DNA from: Lepas anatifera
Lineage: Eukaryota > Arthropoda > Thecostraca > Lepadidae
NCBI GenBank assembly: GCA_034440635.1
Contig: JAOTON010000773.1
Coordinates: forward strand, 1,113,501 to 1,177,500
Reading direction: 5' to 3'
Length of the DNA: 64,000 nucleotides
Position 1 is the stretch's first letter; every line of letters begins with the position of its first letter. This document shows, one piece after another, positions 55,951 through 64,000 of the stretch. The translations under genes were made by a program, and so were the position numbers. The notes below the pieces were generated by a model that was not told the DNA's origin, did not search any database, and was given only the letters and a program-made list of their open reading frames with translations.

Positions 55951-57897
55951 AATGTTGGCTTCGAAATTTACCAGTCCTTGCAGAAATAGCTCGTTGGGAT
56001 GTTGGGGTTGGGGTATCTGAGCATGATAAGTTCAATGATGACTTTAGGGGGGGCGTCGATCCTAAAATCCAAACTCGCAATGATTTCGGTACAATTTTTA
56101 AAAAAAGAAGGACATTCCTTCCCTCTCTCCTCTTCTCCGTCATTCTCTTGCTTATGTATAGATACTGTGACTATTTGGCATTTGGAGCCGCTGTGGGGCC
56201 TGTTTACTGTCTTGGTGATATCTATTTCTTCAAATACCCTCCACCAATTGGCGGGAATTGACGCCCGGCGGAAAAAGCGTGTCGGCCACAGATGCCACAG
56301 GGAGGAAATTGAATCCGCCAATCACTTAAATTGACGCGTTCTGTCGCGTCGTCTACCTCGGCTACCCCGCCAGAGGGGATGGGTCGGGGGAGCAGCGTAT
56401 CGAGGAAATGAGTCACCGTGGAGCACTCGGTTGACTCTTGTTTGTTTGATATCAGTAACCGAAAACTTTGGCTGTGTAATTTACGGTGTGCTAATGTGTT
56501 TTACAGTGGTTAGATCTTCTCAAAGAAGTAAATCGATCTTTGCGGTCTAAGGTTCCCAATGGGAATCGTCTGCAAACGCCGCTGCTACCAGGAGTAGGGA
56601 AAGGGGAGATGAGACCGGGGCCACTGTGGTGCAAATGGTGCTAAATTAAATTAGAATTTAATCTTCTTCCCAGGCTGCCAACAGGCACCGTTCACTACAG
56701 CATTAAATTAGCAGAAAGCTGGGGGGCTGGAAGAAGGGGAAATGTAAAGATTTAGACAACATGGTTGAAACAGCCAGACAGATTCGAAACAAACCAAACC
56801 AAATCCCAGATCGAAACAAACCAAATAACTGTCCTTGACTTGAATGTATAGTTCCCTGGAATTGAATCTCTACGCACTAGGCTCGGCAGTTTTTATACTA
56901 ATTTGTTATTATTTTTTCCTCGCCTCTGATTAGAGGCGCTGCATGTGTGTTTTGCCTTTAGCTTTAGATTGCCTACCCAAAGCTCGTTGCCAGCCTCATA
57001 TTTTGTAAATAACTTTTTCTATAACTTTTCTTTTCTATCTCTAGTGATAATCACGTTTTTTGCTTATAGTTCATCCAATGCAAAGCTACCAACTATTGAT
57101 ACATACGTCATCTATAGCTGGAATCAATACACACAAGCTGTATGTTGAATCAGGACTAGCTAAGTGAGCGCGTAATGGCCATGCAGTTGAAGCGCCCTAA
57201 AAACTCAAACAACAGCAACTAACTAAGTGGGCAATAGTTCGCCAGCAATGGAACAAAAACGGCCGGGCATACTGTGCGCAGATTCAATGACAGAGGCTGT
57301 ACATCACAGTGGATAAGTCCCGTTACTTGTGAATTAATAATTTGTCAATGGCTTTGGTGAGTGCGTCGCTTTAAATATTTGTTCTGCCACTGCGGCTGAG
57401 TTTCAGAAACCGTTAAGTGTTGTTGCGTTGCATAGTGGAGTAATTCAGATAAATACGTGAGCGAAACGTCAATTTTTACAAGTATTTGAGGTAATAACGC
57501 CTAGAATATCGGCCAAATCGTCCTCAAGAATATTTATTTATTTATTTGGCATACACGGCATCTCCACTATTCATGTGGCTATTCTGACGCCGGTCGTAAT
57601 GAAGATGAGGGACATAAATGACAACTTAAGCAAAAACACACTGTAGGATAAGGATAAGGATAGGATGGTTGATGGGGAAGGACAAGGATTACCCACGGGG
57701 AGGGTGCCACAGGCGCCGCGCTCAACCCATGGAGTGAGGTAGTGGGACTTGATGAAGGGATCCGGTGAAAAGACATGGAAAACAACAAACAAGGCGTGAC
57801 GATGACGGTGATGATGAATAATTATCGTTCTTTTTCGGCTGGTCTCTCTTTTCGTTCTTCGCTTTTGTCGTTGTGATTCTTCGTTTTCGTTTCTCAG
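55951..57897. other. Unannotated spacer
   Basis: No repeat or splice-supported frame recognised. 57640-57740 has a GGATAAGGATAAGGATAGG run. Confidence 0.35.
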
Positions 57898-57971
57898 GTC
57901 TTATTTTTAAAAGTGTTCATCGTTCGGTTTGCGTTAAAGATGAATAGGATTAAAAGTTCTTCTAATATGTG
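57898..57971 (+). CDS. Candidate small internal exon
   Basis: A very long pyrimidine-rich stretch (from about 57838) leads to the acceptor TCGTTTCTCAG at 57897, and ATGTG|GTAAGTAT follows 57971. One frame is open, entering in phase 0 and leaving in phase 2 (VLFLKVFIVRFALKMNRIKS). The splice sites are strong, but the coding content is AT-rich and unremarkable. It could be a UTR exon. Confidence 0.27.
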
Positions 57972-60275
57972 GTAAGTATTTCATCCTTGCTTGAAGTCCA
58001 GCACCTACGGTGTGAAGGAATTGTTACTGAATGGTTGTGCAATTGTTACGTGTCAAATTATTTAACAATATTATTCAGGACGCCGTTATATATTTTGAGC
58101 CGGAAGATATTTCAGATGGAGGAGCTTCTTCAAAGACGTCACGTTTGTTTCAGAGGCGAAAAATATGCCGGCTTAAGCTCAGTTTGTTTGTGAAACTCTA
58201 ATCGAAATCACCTACTCCACTAGCTCTTCAAACGATCTTCTGCAAGGCACAATAGTTTTAGTAAATAAATGTTTACTTTTCCATCCATCCACCGATACGA
58301 TTACCGAGAAGGACTATATATACACATTGAAAAGAGCCCCTTTATAAGCAAACTCTCCTCCAAGGGAGAAATCCTGACCATATCTTGATTCCATGTTCTG
58401 TAATGCTTGTTCTTAGCATTAGAATGCGAGTGAACTCTACTTGTATTTTATCGGAACATATTATTTTTTCTTGTTATTACGTATTGCTCTAATTTTGGGT
58501 TCAAACTTGTTACTGCTATGTACACAAGGAACGCTTAATTTCGTTTTTTCAGACATCAAGTACAAAGACTGGTTTGGTATAATTTCAAACTATTTGAAAG
58601 TGTAAAACTTAAGGTACTTCATTTCTGTCGCTTGCTGTGGGGATGGGTTTAAAATTATCTTTTGGGCATACAAGTAAACTTTACAAGTTTTCTTGACCAA
58701 GTCTGATCTGGCTACTTAACAAGAGGCGACAGCATAATGTCATATTATTTTCCAACGCGTTTTACATGACTGCTATATTTATGTAGTCTGCTTTCGAAGT
58801 GAGCCTCACAAAATTTAATATTCCCTATTATCTTAGATATGGGATGGGTTTCTGTCAATACGTAGCCATTATTAACAATATGATGATCGCTACACTTCTG
58901 GCTATTTCCTGCCTTCGGGTTCTTATTGCATTTCCATTTTCTATTTCTCATTATCTTGTCTCACGTTATCTAATTTTTCTTCCGCCAGATATATTGGCCC
59001 ATGTCCATCGTCCGATCTGCAGATCCGATCTCGTCACAAGGCCATTGTTCATCATTATCCGGATCACGTTCGGGGCGCGTGCATGCGAGTCATCTCTTCT
59101 CCCGCCTCCTCCCTTTGTCTCAGAGTGGCGCAAAAGGCACATTATGCCTAAATGGTGCAGGTAGTGCCTCTTTTTTCAAAATGAGGCTGTTAAATCCTCC
59201 GCTGTTTGCGCGCTGTCATTGTAAATATTTTGAAAATAAATTGTAAATCTGAGGAGCGGTATGCAGCAAAAATAAGTGTATTTAGCGAAAGCTATGCTTA
59301 ATTGGATAGACCTGTATTTGGACATGATAAAATGACTATGATTAGATGACTACGCCTTCATATAAGACTCAACCATTGGGCCTTGCGTTAACATTAGATG
59401 AATAAAGACCCGAAAACCTCATGGCTGCAAGGTGCTGGCAAGTCAATAAACGCGTTTTCCTGTAAATGCAGATCCCTAGGTTTAATGTAAATATCTTGTG
59501 GTGCTCGATGATTATATTGATATCAAAGCACAGATTGATATCCAAGTAAATTATCCAATGTATGCCTCCAGAAATTGTATCACCCAGTGCAGAGAGCGGC
59601 GCCATTCTCTCGCTCTGACAGCTTCGACCCTGGCGTGAGCCTCACTTTCGCAGTTGCGCCTCGGGCGACCCGGGAGTTGACCCTTGATCCTTCGGTGACA
59701 GTCGGCGGCACGTTCAAACGCCTCTGACTACGCCTCGGGGAATTGCTGACCGCAGTCCAACGGCCCCTCCGGGCACGTGCGCACATAGGCGAGCTCAGGT
59801 GCAAATGCGGTGGTGAATTGTTCGCAAAGACGGCAGGAGCCCGAGGATCAATAACCATATTTCAGTCCTATCTTCAGAATGGTTGGAATGGGCTGAAATG
59901 AAAAGATATTAGTTTTGAAATGGGCTCCTCCAGACCTCGTGAATAACGTATGTTTTGGTCAGACTCGAGCAGCATAAGACTGTGAAAGTGGGCAAAATTA
60001 TAATTATATTCCATTTTCGAGTCTAGGCTCTTGCTTGCATTGCATTTGCTGTCAGTCTTAGTGTATGTCAATGCATGCATTGTCTGAGAGCTCCCGCCAA
60101 ACCCAGTATAAAGCTGGTCTTAATTTGATTCTAGCCCAAGCACAAGCCTAATAATCAAATACCAGTCTAAATACTGAATAATGAATTGCTCTGTCTTTCC
60201 AAGCATAACCGTATACACTAGCAAATAACCTCTCACATAACGAGGTATTGAAATGAAGCTATGCATTTTTAGGTC
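57972..60275. other. Unannotated; CpG-rich 59580-59860
   Basis: 59580-59860 is CpG-rich and open in a minus frame, without splice support. The 58799-59164 plus frame is hydrophobic but unsupported. Confidence 0.3.
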
Positions 60276-60283
60276 ATTTTGGG

Positions 60284-60373
60284 CAGTGACGGATCCAGGA
60301 ATTCATTTGGTGGGGGAGGGGGGCTAAGGGACTCGACCCTCCCCTGGCCCCCTCCCCCCTTTTTCCACCACTG
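60284..60373 (+). mobile_element. Short hAT-type MITE
   Basis: 90 bp, CAGTGACGGATCCAGGAA to TTTCCACCACTG, the shortest member here. Flanks ATTTTGGG (60276) and ATTTGAGG (60374) match at 6 of 8. The interior is mostly G- and C-runs around CTAAGGGACTCGACCC, as in family B. Confidence 0.78.
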
Positions 60374-60381
60374 ATTTGAGG

Positions 60382-61559
60382 CATATTGGTTCTGTCCGCG
60401 TATGTCTCTGTCTGCACCCGCCCAGTGCCCCCGTGGGTCCGGGGGTCCCGAGGGGGGGGGGCGGTGTTGCCTGGCCGTTTCACGCCTGGCTGTCAGACTG
60501 AGTGACAATGTATCACAGCGGAGGCGTGTCTGCATGCTGTTGTACGGGGCCAATTTGTCACACTTACAGTATTCGCTGATGCTATGTTTGGTAATATGAT
60601 AAGAGAGTCCTATCCTATAGGAGAGTCTTAATGGCATAGCCATTATGACAACGACATGACATAATGGCATTGTAGTAATGACATGTCATACGACATGTGT
60701 CATATGTCATTTCCCGCTTTTGGAGTGAACTTCCCGCACAGGGAGGCAGCACATGAGGCCAGCATATTTCCATTTTCACGGGCATTAGTTTAAGACTTTT
60801 TACTTATGATTCGACTCTTTCAATGCACAGTTCGAAATCGATGAAGCGGTGCGTGCTTGTTGTGCGTCGTGTTTTGGCTGTTTTCTATTGTGTGCGAGTA
60901 TCCAGGTCAAGCATTTATCTTCAGGCTTGAAAAACGACGGCGCCGCCCTTGTTCAAAGGCTCTCCAGACCTCTGCCGACGAAGACTCTGCCAATTTGTAG
61001 CCGGACAAAACCGCCGACCGATGGTCGGAGGTGATAAATGGCGGCGAAATTTCCCGCCTTTCGGTCGCCAGCGTGACTCAGAAATGGCGCGAACTGAAGC
61101 TGGCTAGTCCGGTCGTTCTGTGAGATCGTCCCAGTCTGAGTCACAGGGTGGTCTTTGTGACTAAGCTATGACCTTTTTGTTGTTGTTTGAGTATTAATTA
61201 TCAGTTTGCGGTTAAACCCATACTGATAATTCAATACTTTTGTGGTAGATATGTACCTTTCCCGCCACCATTTGCATCTCAGCTATCTTGGTTAGACCTC
61301 ATGGGTAGACTTCTCTGGGATAGAGGAAAATGAGCGTTTCATCAATTAAACCTTTCCTTGACAGTCCTTCTCACTAAAAGTACACTCTGCCTGCGGTGCC
61401 CATTTAAAGGCGAAACAATTTGTGTTGTGGTGGGAAGCCAAGTAAGCATCATAACCTTTAAAATATGTTGATTGCCGCCAGTACATGCATTCATATCTAG
61501 GGATCATCCGCTCTATGGACTGTTGGGGTATTGTCAAAAAGTCATTGCTGTGTTTTAGT
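60382..61559. other. Unannotated; short ATGACAT-type repeats
   Basis: 60630-60710 has several ATGACATGTCAT-like palindromic repeats. Nothing else recognised. Confidence 0.4.
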
Positions 61560-61729
61560 TAGAGGCCTCTTTTGCTTAAGACATAAAATTCATTGGGAGT
61601 CTTTAGCTAAGCTGAAGCTGTCAGAAGTTCACGCCTCTGAGTACATCAGCCACCCAGGAGTTGATGCGCCCGCTTCAAGAGACTGGGATAACCTCTGCCC
61701 TTTGACCGAGCGCTCATTTACAAAACAGT
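61560..61729 (+). CDS. Coding-like segment, possible exon (a)
   Basis: An open frame with protein-like composition, including KLSEVHASEYISHPGVDAPA, SRDWDNLCPLTERSFTKQL, reaches a good donor CAGTTG|GTGAGC after 61729 in phase 0. The left boundary is uncertain. It could join 61940 in phase. No family recognised. Confidence 0.23.
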
Positions 61730-61939
61730 TGGTGAGCTCGTCAGAAGCCCCGTCTCAGAACTCGATGAAAGTTGATTGACGTAGCAGCTCTGTAGTACTT
61801 TAAACAGACGCTAGCTGCTTCTGGTCTCATCTAGCGATCTCAAATGGAGAAGTCAGTCAGATTCGGAAGATGAAAATTGCTTTGTTGGATTATGTCCGTC
61901 CCTTGGCTGGTTGTTCCCTTTGATGACAAGGAAGGATAT

Positions 61940-62143
61940 ATCAGTGATGAGCTTGCTTTCACGGAACCACCTTTAGCTGCTGTGACCTCTAGAACAGAAC
62001 CTTTACTTTCTGTAACCTTTATGGATGGTACCTTCATGTCAATTCGCAGAATGAGCCTTATTACTGATTCACAGAGTTATGCTGATGATGTAGTTTGTCC
62101 AAGGTTAGCCCTAATTTACCTCGGTAATTCTCTATCATCATAA
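61940..62143 (+). CDS. Coding-like segment, possible terminal exon (b)
   Basis: After TTCCCTTTGATGACAAG (to about 61939) the frame is open in phase 0: EGYISDELAFTEPPLAAVTS, RTEPLLSVTFMDGTFMSIRR, then a stop at 62141-62143. The minus strand is also open over much of the region, so strand choice is uncertain. An intron of only about 210 bp to segment (a) would be implied. Confidence 0.22.
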   Translation: MSDELAFTEPPLAAVTSRTEPLLSVTFMDGTFMSIRRMSLITDSQSYADDVVCPRLALIYLGNSLSS

Positions 62144-62984
62144 CCATCGATCGTTGGAGACGCGATGATGGGAAATGCCATTTGGCGCCAAAAACTTCTG
62201 GCCTGACTTGTTATGCAATTCCATCGTCAAAGTCGTTGCACACATCATGCCTGTAGTTTTAGTAGTTCCCTTAATATCTGCATTTTCATGAGTTCACGGT
62301 TTGACTGGGCCATAGATAAACAAGAATAAAGGGGTAATATACGTGTCTTAGATCTTCTTAGAGTCTTTCCAAATCATGTTGAGTAAATGGGGTGCATAGC
62401 TAAAGTTTTTCTAAAGCCAACAAGCAGATAAATCCTGATTTGCTCTTCCTAATTCGAAACGGCGACACGAGTCAAAATGTTATCCAAATCTTTCTTTTGC
62501 ACGAATCATTTGCCACCAATCATTAGCTTGAAGCCAACAAAGAGCGGCTTCTTTTGACAGCATCGTTTAGTATAAGATCATATTCGCTTTCCTGTCTTTT
62601 GTCAAGCTCAAAGCCCAGGAATGGTTGATGTTTTTATCAAATTCAGCAAAAAATAAAGCACACTAGTTTATTTTATAAAGACAAACGCTAGCACTCTCTG
62701 TGTCTGCAGAACAAGAAAAAATATTACCAGCTGAGCTTATGATTTCAATTATGGGACGCAGGAGAAGCACTTCGCACCTTACTTATGAGCCGTCGCCGGT
62801 GTAAGTGGGTAGGTGGGCAAAGTTATCGCCTGTCATGCCAACTTCAACACATGAGTACCTGAGCACGCCGCCCTAACTTCGGCCGCAGCCGAGTTGGCGG
62901 CTGCAGCCGAAGATTGAGTGGTCTTCAGTTTGCGCAGCAACTGTGAAAACCACTCAACGCCACAGAAATGTCAGCAGGTGCGAC
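62144..62984. other. Unannotated; CCGCAGCCGA repeat
   Basis: 62875-62910 contains an inverted/direct GGCTGCAGCCGA motif. No gene signal recognised. Confidence 0.35.
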
Positions 62985-63153
62985 CTCGTTATGAAAGTAA
63001 GGAGATGCAATGGAGTGAGGGAAGTACATTTAGCTTCCACGCCGCTGACCCGAGTTCAAATCCCGGGCGGGTATTCTTCACAAATCTTTTCGATAATACC
63101 CTCCAGGGTGAGAGTTGGAGAGTTGGCGACTACGTTTAACCTCAAGGTTGTTG
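62985..63153 (+). mobile_element. tRNA-derived SINE with (TA)n tail
   Basis: The B box GAGTTCAAATCCCGGGCGG at 63053 and a weak A-box region near 63008 are followed by a body (GATAATACCCTCCAGGG, GAGAGTTGGCGAC) and a long TA tail. The order head, body, simple-repeat tail is typical of SINEs. Confidence 0.65.

Positions 63154-63227
<74 letters not shown>
63154..63227 (+). repeat. (TA)n microsatellite
   Basis: About 36 uninterrupted TA units, the longest TA tract in the window. Confidence 0.97.
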
Positions 63228-63230
<3 letters not shown>

Positions 63231-63299
63231 GTTATTGAATTCAACCGCAAATCGATGAAAATGTCGATGATGAAAATGAAAATGAAACAAAGTCGATGA

Positions 63300-63722
63300 A
63301 ATGTTAAAGCGGATAATCGCCACCAACATCAGTAAAGAAGACAACACGATATTGAGATTCAACATCTTCTATCAAAATCCCAGATTAGCCGACTCATCAT
63401 GAAAACAACCTGAACAAGAAAACATCTGTCTTGAAGAAGACCAACGTAGTGTACCAGTTTAATGCCCGTACGGAGATTGAGCTTCGAGAACCGGTACCTA
63501 CGTTGGTCTCACAACAACATCTATCACGCAGGCTCACTATGCACCTGCAGATGACCCCAAGACCACTACAACGATTTCACAATCGCGACATCACCCGAAG
63601 GACTTGGTCGACAACACCGCACCATACGACAAACTACCGACCGGCGAAACTACCCATCTATGAAGCCCTCATAATCAGGGAGACAACCGACCTCAACAAA
63701 CAGAATAAGATATTAACAACAT
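63300..63722 (+). pseudogene. Penelope-like endonuclease fragment 2, decayed
   Basis: Plus-strand remains of the same domain as at 29117: MLKRIIATNISKEDN and FNIFYQNPRLAD, then after a stop KKTNVVYQFN, SRRLTMHLQ and a distal YEALIIRE. The nuclease YIG equivalent (TYVGLTTT) lies in a different frame, so frameshifts and stops have accumulated. No reverse transcriptase or inverted arms are visible. Confidence 0.72.
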
Positions 63723-63727
63723 GCCTG

Positions 63728-64000
63728 AGCTTATTAAGCTTAGCAAATGGCATTTGTCTTATGCATCGTTTTAGAATGTCAAGAGTTAGTGATTTTGTTT
63801 GATATAAAGTGTTCGCTCTTCAATTGAAGTTATTCAATGAATATATGTTTTCTCTGAATTTAAACGACAATTGTCTGCATAAAACGAAGGGGAAGAACTT
63901 ATTTATATGTACTACTGATGATGAATAATGTTATTCAAAGTCTATTTAAATATAACCTATTTTCAATGCAATTTGCTGACCTTATATTCCAACTAGCAGA
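63728..64000. other. Unannotated end of window
   Basis: AT-rich; no feature recognised. Confidence 0.4.

Overview
The window is animal nuclear DNA, most likely from a marine invertebrate; the species cannot be named from the sequence. The evidence is tRNA-derived SINEs, Penelope-like retroelement pieces, a dense population of short hAT-type MITEs with 8-bp target duplications, GT-AG splice signals, eukaryotic tRNA-His genes with internal pol III promoters and TTTT terminators, and abundant (CT)n, (TA)n, (GATA)n and (ATGG)n tracts. No long uninterrupted gene is present. CpG does not look strongly depleted.

Layout. 1-5 kb is mostly unannotated, with three repeat copies. 5.0-5.4 kb is promoter-like (E2F/GC box plus two inverted CCAAT boxes) and ends in a splice donor. 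6-17 kb holds scattered MITEs, a SINE and small coding-like pieces. From 15.4 to 28.4 kb, four plus-strand exon candidates (15419-15512, 17644-17783, 19867-19978, 28201-28412) have compatible reading phases and could be the 3' end of one gene with large MITE-filled introns. 28.7-30.05 kb is a Penelope-like 3' fragment (GIY-YIG endonuclease) between 298-bp inverted arms and (TA)n tracts. 30.6-31.7 kb is a 1.1-kb non-autonomous element. 35.87-36.59 kb is a CpG-dense block ending in a strong donor. 38.66-39.40 kb is a 30-bp minisatellite. 44.1-45.5 kb has two well-bounded exon candidates. 47.1 kb has a 235-bp (CT)n tract. 48.9-51.6 kb is a 1.3-kb tandem duplication carrying two intact tRNA-His(GTG) genes; a third, slightly damaged copy lies at 53.3 kb. 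52.6-53.0 kb is a 31-bp minisatellite. The last 10 kb has more MITEs, SINEs and a second, decayed Penelope fragment.

MITEs are the dominant theme. About two dozen elements (roughly 6 kb, near a tenth of the window) share the outer motif CAGTGGCGGATCC or close variants but fall into several families with unrelated interiors. At least five have perfect 8-bp target duplications, most of the others have 6-7 of 8 matches, and two are nested insertions. No transposase gene is present, so they must have been moved in trans. All protein-coding calls here are splice-site and reading-frame inferences without homology support and should be read as candidates. The tRNA-His genes, the MITEs with target duplications, the tandem repeats and the first Penelope fragment are the secure annotations.
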